Of a stretch of DNA of 64,000 bases, positions 31,999 to 43,286 are shown one piece after another. A model generated the notes under the pieces. That model searched no databases and was not told where the DNA came from. It saw only the letters and a list, made by a program, of their open reading frames with translations. The translations under genes were made by a program, and so were the position numbers. This DNA is from Bradyrhizobium sp. in8p8 (GTDB lineage: Bacteria > Pseudomonadota > Alphaproteobacteria > Rhizobiales > Xanthobacteraceae): contig NZ_AUGD01000020.1 of NCBI RefSeq assembly GCF_000426845.1, positions 25,352-89,351 on the forward strand. The letters are read 5' to 3'. Position 1 is the stretch's first letter, and each line of letters opens with the position of its first letter.

Positions 31999-32532
31999 TT
32001 ACTTCTTCTTGCCTTCCTTGCGGAAGATGAATTCGCCCACATACTTCACGCCCTTGCCCTTGTAGGGCTCCGGCGGACGGTAGGCGCGTATCTCGGCGGC
32101 GACCTGGCCGACGCGCTGGACGTCGCTGCCCGCGACCGTGATCTCGGTCGGCTTCGGCACGGTGATCGTGATCCCCTCGGGGATTGGATAGATCACGTCA
32201 TGGCTGTAGCCGAGCGCGAGCTGCAGGTTCTTACCCTGCATCGCGGCGCGGTAGCCGACGCCGGTGATCTCGAGCTTCTTCTCGAAGCCCTTGGTGACGC
32301 CTTCGACCAGATTCGCGACTTGGGCGCGAGCGGTGCCGTACAGCGCCCGCGCGCGGTTGGTCTCGGTCCGCGGCTTGACCTTGACCTGGCCGTTCTCGAG
32401 CTTCACCTCGACGTCGTCGTGGACGATGAACTGAAGCTGGCCCTTCGGCCCCTTCATCTTGACGGTCTGGCCGTCGACGGTCGCGGTAACGCCCGACGGC
32501 ACCGCCACAGGCTTTTTGCCAACACGTGACAT
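31999..32532 (-). CDS. rplF: 50S ribosomal protein L6
   Basis: 177 residues from MSRVGKKPVAVPSGV (start 32532); the frame upstream belongs to rpsH sequence. Two L6 repeats are visible, the second ending with the KGKGVKYVGEFIFRKEGKKK tail. TVPKPTEITVAGSDVQRVGQVAAEIRAYRPPEPYKGKG is the family signature. L6 lies next to the sarcin-ricin loop and the factor-binding site. Confidence 0.98.
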   Translation of the reverse strand: MSRVGKKPVAVPSGVTATVDGQTVKMKGPKGQLQFIVHDDVEVKLENGQVKVKPRTETNRARALYGTARAQVANLVEGVTKGFEKKLEITGVGYRAAMQGKNLQLALGYSHDVIYPIPEGITITVPKPTEITVAGSDVQRVGQVAAEIRAYRPPEPYKGKGVKYVGEFIFRKEGKKK

Positions 32533-32548
32533 GGATCGAAAATCCTTC

Positions 32549-32947
32549 TCAGAACACCGTGAAGAGGACTTCGCCGCCCACATTCGCGTCGCGCGCGCTG
32601 TGGTCGGCCATGATCCCCTTCGGTGTCGACAACACCGAAATGCCGAGTCCGTTGTTCACCCGCGGCAGGTTCTTCACCGAGGCGTAGACTCTGCGCCCAG
32701 GCTTGGAAACACGCTCAATCTCGCGGATGACGGGCTCGCCGTCGAAATACTTCAACTCGATCTCGATCTCGCTGCGGCCGGAGGAATGCTCGAGCGTGGC
32801 GTATCCGCGGATGTAGCCCTCGGCCTTCAGGACCTCGAGCACGTTCTCGCGCATCTTCGAGCCGGGGGTGGAGACCTTGGTCTTCGAACGCATCTGCGCG
32901 TTGCGGATACGGGTGATCAGATCGCTGATTGGATCGTGCGTAGACAT
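32549..32947 (-). CDS. rpsH: 30S ribosomal protein S8
   Basis: 132 residues. STHDPISDLITRIRNAQMRSKTKV at the start and the C-terminal signature GLGISVLSTPKGIMADHSARDANVGGEVLFTVF. S8 binds the central domain of 16S rRNA and, in E. coli, also represses the spc operon by binding mRNA near rplE. A matching site was not identified here. Confidence 0.98.
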   Translation of the reverse strand: MSTHDPISDLITRIRNAQMRSKTKVSTPGSKMRENVLEVLKAEGYIRGYATLEHSSGRSEIEIELKYFDGEPVIREIERVSKPGRRVYASVKNLPRVNNGLGISVLSTPKGIMADHSARDANVGGEVLFTVF

Positions 32948-32961
32948 CTAAACGACCCTCC

Positions 32962-33267
32962 TTACCAGCTGGACTTCACGAGGCCCGGGACCATGCCCTT
33001 GGAGCCAAGGTCGCGCAGCGCGATACGGGACAGCTTGTTCTTGCGGTAGTTCGAGCGCGGGCGCCCCGACAGCTCGCAGCGCAGACGGATGCGGGTCGCC
33101 GACGAATTGCGCGGCATTTCCGCCAGCTTTAGGGTCGCGGCGAACCGCTCCTCCATCGGCAGCGTCTTGTCGGCGATGATCGCCTTCAACCGCTCGCGCT
33201 TGGCGGCGGCGTTCTTCACCATCCGCTTGCGCCGGTTGTTCTTCTCGACTGAACTCTTCTTTGCCAT
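32962..33267 (-). CDS. rpsN: 30S ribosomal protein S14 (zinc-free type)
   Basis: 101 residues, the long form without CxxC zinc motifs. Start MAKKSSVEKNNRRKRMVKNAAAKRERLKAI and C-terminal RCELSGRPRSNYRKNKLSRIALRDLGSKGMVPGLVKSSW are typical. S14 sits in the 30S head near the A site. It follows rplE by 46 bp and precedes rpsH by 14 bp. Confidence 0.98.
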   Translation of the reverse strand: MAKKSSVEKNNRRKRMVKNAAAKRERLKAIIADKTLPMEERFAATLKLAEMPRNSSATRIRLRCELSGRPRSNYRKNKLSRIALRDLGSKGMVPGLVKSSW

Positions 33268-33313
33268 GCTTGGCTCCTGGGTATCCGCGTTTGAGAGGCT
33301 TTAAATCAGCGTC

Positions 33314-33871
33314 TCACTGCCGGAACGGGAAATTGAAAGCGGTCAACAAGGCCCTCGCCTCTTCGTCGGTCTTGGCCGTGGTGCAGACGGTGATGTCCAT
33401 ACCACGGGCTTCCGTGACCTTGTCGAAGTCGATCTCGGGGAAAATGATGTGCTCCTTGATGCCGAGCGAGTAGTTGCCGCGCCCGTCGAAGCTCTTCGGG
33501 TTCAGGCCGCGGAAGTCGCGAACGCGCGGCAGCGCGACGTTCACCAGGCGATCGATGAACTCGTACATGCGAGCCTTGCGCAGCGTGACCTTGCAGCCGA
33601 TCGGCTGGTTCTCACGGAGCTTGAAGGTCGCGATCGCGATACGCGAATAGGTCACGATCGCCTTCTGGCCGGCGATCTGGGTCAATTCGGCTGCGGCGGT
33701 CTCGGCCTTCTTGCGGTCGTTGACGGAATCGCCAACGCCCATGTTCAGGACGACCTTGTCCAGACGCGGAACCTGCATGACGTTCTCATAACCGAACTTC
33801 TCGGTCAGAGCGGTGCGGATATTCGCATCGTATTCCGCGCGCAGGCGCGGCGTGTAAGCGGCCTCAGCCAT
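33314..33871 (-). CDS. rplE: 50S ribosomal protein L5
   Basis: 185 residues from MAEAAYTPRLRAEYD (start 33871); the open frame to 33967 is rplX in another frame. Motifs: VPRLDKVVLNMGVGDSVNDRK, GCKVTLRKARMYEFIDRLVNVALPRVRDFRG and FPEIDFDKVTEARGMDITVCTTAKTDEEARALL. L5 binds 5S rRNA and contacts P-site tRNA and S13. Its start lies 8 bp inside the end of rplX. Confidence 0.98.
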   Translation of the reverse strand: MAEAAYTPRLRAEYDANIRTALTEKFGYENVMQVPRLDKVVLNMGVGDSVNDRKKAETAAAELTQIAGQKAIVTYSRIAIATFKLRENQPIGCKVTLRKARMYEFIDRLVNVALPRVRDFRGLNPKSFDGRGNYSLGIKEHIIFPEIDFDKVTEARGMDITVCTTAKTDEEARALLTAFNFPFRQ

Positions 33872-34178
33872 CGATCTCAGCTCCCGAGCTCTTGGCGATG
33901 CGGACCTTCTTTCCGTCCGCCAGAATCTTGAATCCGATGCGGGTCGGCTTTCCGTCCTTGCCGACATACGCGATGTTGGACAGTTGGATCGGCGCCTCTT
34001 TCGAGATGATGCCGCCCTCCTGGGCCTGCGTCTGCTTCTGGTGACGCTTGACCATGTTGATGCCGCGCACCAGCGCCGTGCCGGCGTCGGGGCGAACCTC
34101 GAACACTTCGCCGGTGCGCCCCTTGTCGCGACCGGTCAGCACGACGACCTTGTCGCCCTTGCGGATCTTCGCAGCCAT
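33864..34178 (-). CDS. rplX: 50S ribosomal protein L24
   Basis: 104 residues from MAAKIRKGDKVVVLTGRDKGRTGEV (start 34178). The KOW motif (KIRKGDKVVVLTGRDKGRTGEV) and INMVKRHQKQTQAQEGGIISKEAPI define L24, an early assembly initiator at the tunnel exit. The start shares one base with the rplN stop (TGATG) and the end overlaps rplE by 8 bp, so the three genes are translationally linked. Confidence 0.98.
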   Translation of the reverse strand: MAAKIRKGDKVVVLTGRDKGRTGEVFEVRPDAGTALVRGINMVKRHQKQTQAQEGGIISKEAPIQLSNIAYVGKDGKPTRIGFKILADGKKVRIAKSSGAEIDG

Positions 34179-34546
34179 CACAGCACCTCCGGCGCGAGCG
34201 AGATGATCTTCATGTGGTTCTTGGCGCGCAGCTCGCGCGGCACGGGCCCGAAGATACGGGTACCGACCGGCTCGGACTGATTGTTGATCAGGACGGCAGC
34301 GTTGCGGTCGAACCGGATGACCGAGCCATCGGCGCGGCGGATGTCCTTGCGGACGCGCACCACGACGGCCTTCATCACGTCGCCCTTCTTCACCTTGCCA
34401 CGCGGGATAGCTTCCTTGATCGAGACGACGATGATGTCGCCGATCGTGGCGTAGCGGCGCTTGGAGCCCCCGAGCACCTTGATACACATGACACGGCGTG
34501 CGCCAGAATTGTCGGCCACGTCGAGGTTGGTCTGCATCTGAATCAT
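34178..34546 (-). CDS. rplN: 50S ribosomal protein L14
   Basis: 122 residues, exactly the usual size. MIQMQTNLDVADNSGARRVMCIKVLGG and the signature AVVVRVRKDIRRADGSVIRFDRNAAVLIN. L14 lies at the subunit interface and binds the silencing factor RsfS. An 84-bp gap separates it from rpsQ, which is where the spc part of the cluster begins. Confidence 0.98.
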   Translation of the reverse strand: MIQMQTNLDVADNSGARRVMCIKVLGGSKRRYATIGDIIVVSIKEAIPRGKVKKGDVMKAVVVRVRKDIRRADGSVIRFDRNAAVLINNQSEPVGTRIFGPVPRELRAKNHMKIISLAPEVL

Positions 34547-34630
34547 TGATGCACCTCGTCCTCTTTCTATTTGCGCCAGCCCAGCCGGCGCTCAACATTT
34601 CCCTGAAGTCAGTCGGCTAGAGCCAACAGA

Positions 34631-34879
34631 TCAGGCGCTTTTCTTGTGTTCGCCCCGGATCACGACCCAGCGCTTCAACTTCGAAATCGGCTTCGTTTCC
34701 TCGATCCACACCATGTCGCCCGGCTTGAACTGGTTGCTCTCGTCGTGCGCGTGGTAGTTCTTGGAGCGGCGGATCGTCTTCTTGTAGATCGGGTGCGTGA
34801 AGCGGCGATCGACCCGCACCACGATGGTCTTGGCCTGCTTGTCGCTGACGACCACGCCCTGCAAAGTACGTTTCGGCAT
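34631..34879 (-). CDS. rpsQ: 30S ribosomal protein S17
   Basis: 82 residues from MPKRTLQGVVVSDKQAKTIVVRVDRRFTHPIYKKTIRR (start 34879). The OB-fold signature GDMVWIEETKPISKLKRWVVI is present. S17 is a primary 16S-binding protein. It follows rpmC by 13 bp and is the last gene of the S10-type part. Confidence 0.98.
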   Translation of the reverse strand: MPKRTLQGVVVSDKQAKTIVVRVDRRFTHPIYKKTIRRSKNYHAHDESNQFKPGDMVWIEETKPISKLKRWVVIRGEHKKSA

Positions 34880-34892
34880 CTTCGTAAGCCTC

Positions 34893-35105
34893 TTACTTCT
34901 TCTTGGCGCGCGTCTGCGCGGCGACAGTCTTGATCCGAGCGATGTCACGGCGAGCCTCGCGCAGGCGCGAGGTGTTCTCGAGCTGCCCGGTGGCGCGCTG
35001 GAAACGCAGGTTGAAGCGCTCCTTCTTCAGGTTCAGGATGGCGTCATCCTGCTGGTCGGGGCTCATCGCGCGGATGTCTTCGATCTTCATCTGGGCCATG
35101 GCCAT
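34893..35105 (-). CDS. rpmC: 50S ribosomal protein L29
   Basis: 70 residues. The start at 35105 shares a base with the rplP stop (TAATG); a start two codons later is also possible. IEDIRAMSPDQQDDAILNLKKERFNLRFQRATGQLENTSRLREARRDIARIKTV is the standard two-helix hairpin. L29 lies at the polypeptide exit and is a docking point for SRP and trigger factor with L23. Confidence 0.97.
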   Translation of the reverse strand: MAMAQMKIEDIRAMSPDQQDDAILNLKKERFNLRFQRATGQLENTSRLREARRDIARIKTVAAQTRAKKK

Positions 35106-35518
35106 TACTCCGCAATGCGCTCGACGAAGCGCGTCTTGATCGGCAGCTTGGCCGCCGCCAGGGTCAGCGCCTCACGCGCCGTCTGGGTGTTGACGCCGTC
35201 GATCTCGAACAGCACCCGGCCCGGCTTGACGCGCGCGACCCACAATTCCGGAGAACCCTTGCCGGAGCCCATGCGGACTTCGGCCGGCTTCTTCGACACC
35301 GGAACGTCGGGGAACACGCGGATCCAGACGCGGCCGGCACGCTTCATGTGACGGGTCAGCGCGCGACGGGCGGCTTCGATCTGGCGCGCGGTGACGCGCT
35401 CAGGCTCGGTCGCCTTCAGGCCGAACTGCCCGAACGCCAACGTCGCGCCTGAAGACGCAACGCCGTGGATGCGGCCCTTATGCGCCTTCCGGAACTTCGT
35501 TTTCTTAGGTTGCATCAT
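35105..35518 (-). CDS. rplP: 50S ribosomal protein L16
   Basis: 137 residues. MMQPKKTKFRKAHKGRIHGVASSGATLAFG, ITARQIEAARRALTRHMKRAGRVWIRVFPDVPVSKKPAEVRMGSGKG-type blocks (here VTARQIEAARRAL) are the L16 signatures. It helps place A-site tRNA at the peptidyl-transferase centre. It lies 30 bp after rpsC and overlaps rpmC by one base. Confidence 0.98.
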   Translation of the reverse strand: MMQPKKTKFRKAHKGRIHGVASSGATLAFGQFGLKATEPERVTARQIEAARRALTRHMKRAGRVWIRVFPDVPVSKKPAEVRMGSGKGSPELWVARVKPGRVLFEIDGVNTQTAREALTLAAAKLPIKTRFVERIAE

Positions 35519-35548
35519 GGCTTTAAGCCCTCAAATTCCTGTCTGGCT

Positions 35549-36274
35549 CTAGGCAGCGGCGGTATCGCGGCGCTGACGGCCACCACGATCGCCACTGCCG
35601 CCGGTCTCGCCTTCGGCCATTCTCTTGTCCTGGGCCATCGGATCGTGCTCGAGGATCTCGCCCTTGAAGATCCAGACCTTGACGCCGCAGGTGCCGAAGG
35701 TCGTGAAGGCGGTCGCCACGCCGTAATCGATGTCCGCGCGCAGCGTGTGCAGCGGCACGCGGCCTTCGCGGTACCACTCCATGCGCGCGATTTCCGCACC
35801 GCCGAGACGTCCCGAGCAGTTGATGCGGATGCCTTCCGCGCCGAGACGCATCGCCGACTGCACGGCGCGCTTCATGGCACGGCGGAACGCCACGCGGCGC
35901 TCGAGCTGTTGGGCGATCGACTCGGCCACCAGCGTCGCATCGAGCTCCGGCTTGCGGATCTCGACGATGTTGATGACGACGTCGGACGAGGTGATGTCCG
36001 CGACCTTCTTGCGCAGCTTGTCGATGTCGGCGCCCTTCTTGCCGATCACCACGCCCGGACGGGCCGAGTGGATGGTGACGCGGCACTTCTTGTGCGGACG
36101 CTCGATCACGATGCGGGCGACGGCCGCCTGCTTGAGCTCCTTGTGCAGGATCTCGCGGATCTTGACGTCCTCGTGCAGCAGCTTGCCGTATTCCTGCTTG
36201 CCGGCGAACCAGCGGGAATCCCAGGTCCGGTTGATGCCGAGACGCAGACCGATCGGATTGATCTTTTGACCCAT
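35549..36274 (-). CDS. rpsC: 30S ribosomal protein S3
   Basis: 241 residues. MGQKINPIGLRLGINRTWDSRWFA at the start, a KH domain with the GKKG loop (VVIGKKGADIDKLRKKV), and the C-terminal S3 domain CSGRLGGAEIARMEWYREGRVPLHTLRADIDYG. The tail ends in a Gly/Arg-rich segment. S3 forms part of the mRNA entry helicase with S4 and S5. Confidence 0.98.
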   Translation of the reverse strand: MGQKINPIGLRLGINRTWDSRWFAGKQEYGKLLHEDVKIREILHKELKQAAVARIVIERPHKKCRVTIHSARPGVVIGKKGADIDKLRKKVADITSSDVVINIVEIRKPELDATLVAESIAQQLERRVAFRRAMKRAVQSAMRLGAEGIRINCSGRLGGAEIARMEWYREGRVPLHTLRADIDYGVATAFTTFGTCGVKVWIFKGEILEHDPMAQDKRMAEGETGGSGDRGGRQRRDTAAA

Positions 36275-36291
36275 CGTGTTCTCCTGCGCCC

Positions 36292-36678
36292 TTAAGCGGC
36301 GGCTTCAGCTTCGACCTGACGAACAATGATCGTCAGCTGCGAAAACGGTTTGTAGACACGGCCCGAGCGGCCGCGACCGCGGGCGGCGAAGCGCTTCATC
36401 ACGAGGCCGTTGCCGACGAAGGCCTGCGCCACGACCAGATCGTCGACGTCGAGGTCGTGGTTGTTCTCGGCATTGGCGATCGCCGATTCCAGGCACTTCT
36501 TCACGTCGACCGCGATCCGCTTGCGCGAAAACTGCAGGTCGGCGAGCGCGGCAGACGCCTTCCGGCCGCGAATGAGCTGGGCAACCAGATTGAGCTTCTG
36601 CGGGCTCACCCGCAGCATCCGGGCGACCGCCTTGGCCTCGTTCTCGGCGAGGCTCCGTTCGCGCTTAGGTTTGCTCAT
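36292..36678 (-). CDS. rplV: 50S ribosomal protein L22
   Basis: 128 residues. The L22 fold with its long hairpin loop is visible: ARMLRVSPQKLNLVAQLIRGRKASAALADLQFSRKRIAVDVKKCLESAIANAENN and the loop AARGRGRSGRVYKPFSQLTIIV. The hairpin lines the peptide exit tunnel, where macrolides bind. The N-terminus (MSKPKRERSLAENE) is a short charged extension. Confidence 0.98.
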   Translation of the reverse strand: MSKPKRERSLAENEAKAVARMLRVSPQKLNLVAQLIRGRKASAALADLQFSRKRIAVDVKKCLESAIANAENNHDLDVDDLVVAQAFVGNGLVMKRFAARGRGRSGRVYKPFSQLTIIVRQVEAEAAA

Positions 36679-36688
36679 CGTTTAATCC

Positions 36689-36967
36689 TCAAGCCTTCTT
36701 GGCTTTCTTGTCGCCGGAGTGGCCATGGAAGGTCCGGGTCGGCGAGAACTCGCCGAACTTGTGACCGACCATTTCCTCGTTGACGGCCACCGGCACGTGC
36801 TTCTGACCGTTGTAGACGCCGAAGGTCAGGCCGACGAACTGCGGCAGGATCGTCGAACGACGGCTCCAGATCTTGATGACGTCGTGACGGCCGGACGCGC
36901 GCGCGGCATCTGCCTTCTTGAGCAGAGAACCCTCGACGAACGGGCCTTTCCAGACTGAACGAACCAT
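36689..36967 (-). CDS. rpsS: 30S ribosomal protein S19
   Basis: 92 residues. RSVWKGPFVEGSLLKKAD, IKIWSRRSTILPQFVGLTFGVYNGQKHVPV and MVGHKFGEFSPTRTFHGH are the family signatures. S19 sits in the 30S head beside S13. It lies between rplB (12 bp) and rplV (10 bp). Confidence 0.98.
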   Translation of the reverse strand: MVRSVWKGPFVEGSLLKKADAARASGRHDVIKIWSRRSTILPQFVGLTFGVYNGQKHVPVAVNEEMVGHKFGEFSPTRTFHGHSGDKKAKKA

Positions 36968-36979
36968 GTCCGGCGTTCC

Positions 36980-37813
36980 TTACTTCTTCCGCTTATGGCG
37001 GCTTAGGAGAATGAATTTGTTGGTCGACTTGTTGGTGCGGGTCTTCTTGCCCTTGGTCGGCTTGCCCCATGGGGTGACCGGATGACGGCCGCCCGAGGTA
37101 CGACCTTCACCACCGCCGTGCGGATGGTCGATCGGGTTCATCGCAACACCGCGGTTGTGCGGGCGCCGGCCCATCCAACGCTTGCGACCGGCCTTGCCGA
37201 TCGAGGTGTTCATATGATCCGGGTTCGACACCGCGCCGATCGTGCCGCGGCAGCGGCCGTGCACCAGGCGCTGCTCGCCCGAGTTCAGGCGGATGATGAC
37301 GTAGTCCTGGTCGCGGCCAACGAGCTGGGCATAGGTGCCGGCAGAACGGGCGAGCTGGCCGCCCTTCCCGATCTTGACCTCGATATTGTGAATGATCGTG
37401 CCGACCGGCATGTTGCCGAGCGGCATAACGTTGCCCGGCTTCACGTCGACATAGTTGCCGGCGATGATGGTGTCACCCACGGCCAGGCGCTGCGGCGCCA
37501 GGATATAGGCCTGCTCGCCGTCCTGATACTTGATCAGAGCGATGAAGCCGGTTCGGTTCGGATCGTACTCCAGCCGCTCGACGGTGGCGGGGACGTCGAT
37601 CTTCTCGCGCTTGAAATCGACGGTACGCAGCGTCTGCTTGTGACCGCCACCGCGGAAACGCACGGTGATGCGACCGGTGTTGTTGCGGCCGCCCGAGGAC
37701 TTCTTGCCCTCAGTGAGTGCCTTGACCGGCTTGCCCTTGTACAGGGCCGAACGATCGACCATGACCAGCTGGCGCTGGCCCGGCGTCGTGGGATTGAATG
37801 TCTTCAGTGCCAT
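36980..37813 (-). CDS. rplB: 50S ribosomal protein L2
   Basis: 277 residues. MALKTFNPTTPGQRQLVMVDRS-type start, central GNVMPLGNMPVGTIIHNIE and the signature NPIDHPHGGGEGRTSGGRHPVTPWG, whose His residue is conserved and lies near the peptidyl-transferase centre. L2 is needed for subunit joining and peptide-bond formation. Confidence 0.98.
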   Translation of the reverse strand: MALKTFNPTTPGQRQLVMVDRSALYKGKPVKALTEGKKSSGGRNNTGRITVRFRGGGHKQTLRTVDFKREKIDVPATVERLEYDPNRTGFIALIKYQDGEQAYILAPQRLAVGDTIIAGNYVDVKPGNVMPLGNMPVGTIIHNIEVKIGKGGQLARSAGTYAQLVGRDQDYVIIRLNSGEQRLVHGRCRGTIGAVSNPDHMNTSIGKAGRKRWMGRRPHNRGVAMNPIDHPHGGGEGRTSGGRHPVTPWGKPTKGKKTRTNKSTNKFILLSRHKRKK

Positions 37814-37825
37814 CGTCGTACGACC

Positions 37826-38128
37826 TTACAGACCGGTGGTCACGTCGATCCGGTGGCCCTCTTCGAGGGTCACGATCGCGCGCTTGCTGTTCGACTGCGA
37901 ACCGAGATTACCGCGGAAGACCTTGGTCTTGCCCTTGCGGACCAGCGTGTTGACGCTCTTGACCTTGACGTCGAACAGCTTCTCGATCGCTTCCTTAATC
38001 TGTGGCTTGGTCGCCTTCGCGGCCACCTTGAACAGCACCTTGTTGTGCTCAGAGGCGATCGTCGCCTTTTCGGTAACGACCGGCGACAGGATCACGTCGT
38101 AGTGGCGAGGCTCGATGTTCTTCGTCAT
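37826..38128 (-). CDS. rplW: 50S ribosomal protein L23
   Basis: 100 residues. RHYDVILSPVVTEKATIASEHNKVLFKVAAKATKPQIKEAIEKLFDVKVKSVNTLVRKGK is the standard core. L23 is the main binding site for trigger factor and SRP at the tunnel exit. Its start overlaps the rplD stop by 4 bp, and rplB follows after 12 bp. Confidence 0.98.
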   Translation of the reverse strand: MTKNIEPRHYDVILSPVVTEKATIASEHNKVLFKVAAKATKPQIKEAIEKLFDVKVKSVNTLVRKGKTKVFRGNLGSQSNSKRAIVTLEEGHRIDVTTGL

Positions 38129-38745
38129 TTGAAGCGCGCCTCCAGCGCATCGATGGCGGCCTTGGTCAGAACAAGCTTCTGACGGCGCAGGATGTCATAG
38201 ACGTTGATGCCCTGGATCGGCAGCACGTCCATGTTCGGGATGTTCCGGGCGGCAGCGGCAAAACCGTTGTTGAGTTCGGCACCGTCGATGATCAGCGCAT
38301 TGGTGAGCCCGAGGCCCGAGAAGTGGCCGAGCAGCGCCTTGGTCTTGGCGGTATCGAGAGCAGCCTTCTCGATCACGACCAGATCGCCGTCCTTGGCCTT
38401 GGCCGAGAGCGCGTGCTTGAGCGCAAGGGCGCGGACCTTCTTCGGCAGGTCTGTGGCGTGCGAACGCACAACCGGACCGAAGGCACGGCCGCCGCCACGG
38501 AACTGCGGCACACGGGCCGAGCCATGACGAGCACCGCCGGTGCCCTTCTGCTTGTACATCTTCTTGCCCGTGCGCCAGATCTCGGCGCGGCCCTTGGCCT
38601 TGTGCGTGCCGGCCTGCCGCTTGTTGAGCTGCCACTGCACGCAGCGCGCGATGATGTCCTCGCGCGGCTCGAGGCCGAAAATGGCGTCGGAAAGCTGGAC
38701 CGAGCCCGCTTCCTTACCTTCGAGGGTGGTAACCTTCAATTCCAT
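38125..38745 (-). CDS. rplD: 50S ribosomal protein L4
   Basis: 206 residues from MELKVTTLEGKEAGSVQLSD (start 38745). The tunnel-lining loop KGTGGARHGSARVPQFRGGGRAFGPVVRSH is intact. In E. coli L4 also represses its own S10 operon through the rpsJ leader. The equivalent here is unknown, but a large hairpin follows rpsJ (see 39511-39559). One base separates the start from the rplC stop. Confidence 0.98.
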   Translation of the reverse strand: MELKVTTLEGKEAGSVQLSDAIFGLEPREDIIARCVQWQLNKRQAGTHKAKGRAEIWRTGKKMYKQKGTGGARHGSARVPQFRGGGRAFGPVVRSHATDLPKKVRALALKHALSAKAKDGDLVVIEKAALDTAKTKALLGHFSGLGLTNALIIDGAELNNGFAAAARNIPNMDVLPIQGINVYDILRRQKLVLTKAAIDALEARFK

Positions 38746-38746
38746 C

Positions 38747-39460
38747 TCACGCCTCCTGCGCAGCCGGAGCGGCTTCCGCGTCGCCAGCAACCTTGAACTT
38801 GCCGGGCTTCGGAGCTTCCTTCGGCAGCGGCTTCTTGACGGCGTCGCGCACGCGGATCCAGCCGCCCTTGGAGCCGGGAACGGCTCCCTCGACGAGGATC
38901 AGGCCGCGCTCGACATCGGTCTGGACGACGCGAAGGTTGAGCGTGGTGATGCGGTCGACGCCCATGTGGCCGGGCATCTTCTTGTTCTTCCAGGTCTTGC
39001 CGGGGTCCTGACGGCCACCGGTCGAACCGATGGAGCGGTGCGAGATCGACACACCGTGCGTGGCGCGCAGACCGCCGAAGTTCCAGCGCTTCATGCCGCC
39101 GGCGAAGCCTTTGCCGACCGAGGTGCCGGTGACGTCGACGAACTGACCGACGACGAAGTGATCGGCCTGGATCTCGGCGCCGACCGGGATCATCGCATCG
39201 GCGCTGACCCGGAATTCCTCGACCCGGCGCTTCGGTTCGACCTTGGCGACCGCGAACTGGCCGCGCTCAGCCTTCGGCATGTAAACGGTCTTGCGGCTGC
39301 CAGATCCGAGCTGGAGCGCGACGTAACCGTTCTTCTCTTCGGTGCGGTGGCCTACGACCTGGCAATTGCCGAGCTTCAGCACGGTCACGGGGATATGTTC
39401 GCCGGCCTCCGTGAAGACCCGCGTCATCCCGACCTTTTGTGCGATCACTCCGGAGCGCAT
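38747..39460 (-). CDS. rplC: 50S ribosomal protein L3
   Basis: 237 residues. MRSGVIAQKVGMTRVFTEAGEHIPVTVL, the signature VTGTSVGKGFAGGMKRWNFGGLRATHGVSISHRSIGSTGGRQDPGKTWKNKKMPGHMG and a C-terminal acidic/Ala tail (KVAGDAEAAPAAQEA) longer than in E. coli. L3 reaches into the peptidyl-transferase region and starts 50S assembly. A 96-bp structured spacer precedes it. Confidence 0.98.
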   Translation of the reverse strand: MRSGVIAQKVGMTRVFTEAGEHIPVTVLKLGNCQVVGHRTEEKNGYVALQLGSGSRKTVYMPKAERGQFAVAKVEPKRRVEEFRVSADAMIPVGAEIQADHFVVGQFVDVTGTSVGKGFAGGMKRWNFGGLRATHGVSISHRSIGSTGGRQDPGKTWKNKKMPGHMGVDRITTLNLRVVQTDVERGLILVEGAVPGSKGGWIRVRDAVKKPLPKEAPKPGKFKVAGDAEAAPAAQEA

Positions 39461-39510
39461 CGGCTTGCTTCCTGTTCTTTCTGTCCTTGCGGACTAGCTA
39501 ATCTTCGGTG

Positions 39511-39559
39511 TGAGCAAGACCCGGTCAGAAACCGGCGCCCACTCTCGGGGTCTTGCTCA
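39511..39559. repeat. long hairpin in the rpsJ-rplC spacer
   Basis: TGAGCAAGACCC (39511-39522) and GGGTCTTGCTCA (39548-39559) form a perfect 12-bp stem; inside it CCGGT (39521-39525) pairs with ACCGG (39531-39535). The right arm includes the rpsJ stop codon. No T-run follows on the minus strand, so it is not a typical terminator. Confidence 0.75.
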
Positions 39560-39865
39560 GAGCTTGATCTCGACGTCGACACCGGCAGCGAGGTCGAGCT
39601 TCATCAAGGCATCGACGGTCTGCGGGGTCGGATCGACGATGTCGAGCAGGCGCTTGTGAGTGCGCATCTCGAACTGTTCGCGGCTCTTCTTGTCGACGTG
39701 GGGCGAACGGTTGACGGTGAACTTCTCGATGCGGGTGGGCAGCGGAATGGGTCCGCGGACCTGCGCGCCGGTGCGCTTCGCCGTGTTCACGATCTCGCGG
39801 GTCGACGTATCGAGGATACGATGGTCGAACGCCTTGAGACGGATACGAATATTTTGGCCGTTCAT
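39557..39865 (-). CDS. rpsJ: 30S ribosomal protein S10
   Basis: 102 residues. [76 protein letters not shown] is a normal S10, also known as the NusE component of antitermination complexes. It is the first gene of the S10 part of the array, 84 bp after tuf. Its stop codon lies in the stem of a long hairpin. Confidence 0.98.
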
Positions 39866-39881
39866 TGCCGTGTCTTTCTCA

Positions 39882-39931
39882 GTGGGTGGCGAGTAGCGAG
39901 TAGCGAACAGAATTCCCTATTCGCCACTCAC
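39882..39931. repeat. palindromic repeat in the tuf-rpsJ spacer
   Basis: GTGGGTGGCGA (39882-39892) and TCGCCACTCAC (39921-39931) are inverted with one mismatch; between them GAGTAGCGA/GTAGCGAA is repeated in tandem. The words GAGTAGCGA and CCCTATTCGCCACT are shared with the rpoA-rplQ spacer element at 24286-24322. Confidence 0.65.
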
Positions 39932-39949
39932 CGTTCCCTATTCGCGTGA

Positions 39950-41140
<1,191 letters not shown>

Positions 41141-41180
41141 TTGACTCTCCGTTCAATCGTCAGCTTGAGACCGACGACAA

Positions 41181-43253
<2,073 letters not shown>

Positions 43254-43286
43254 GGGGCGTTCCTTGCGAGTCCGAGTGTGTCGCCG

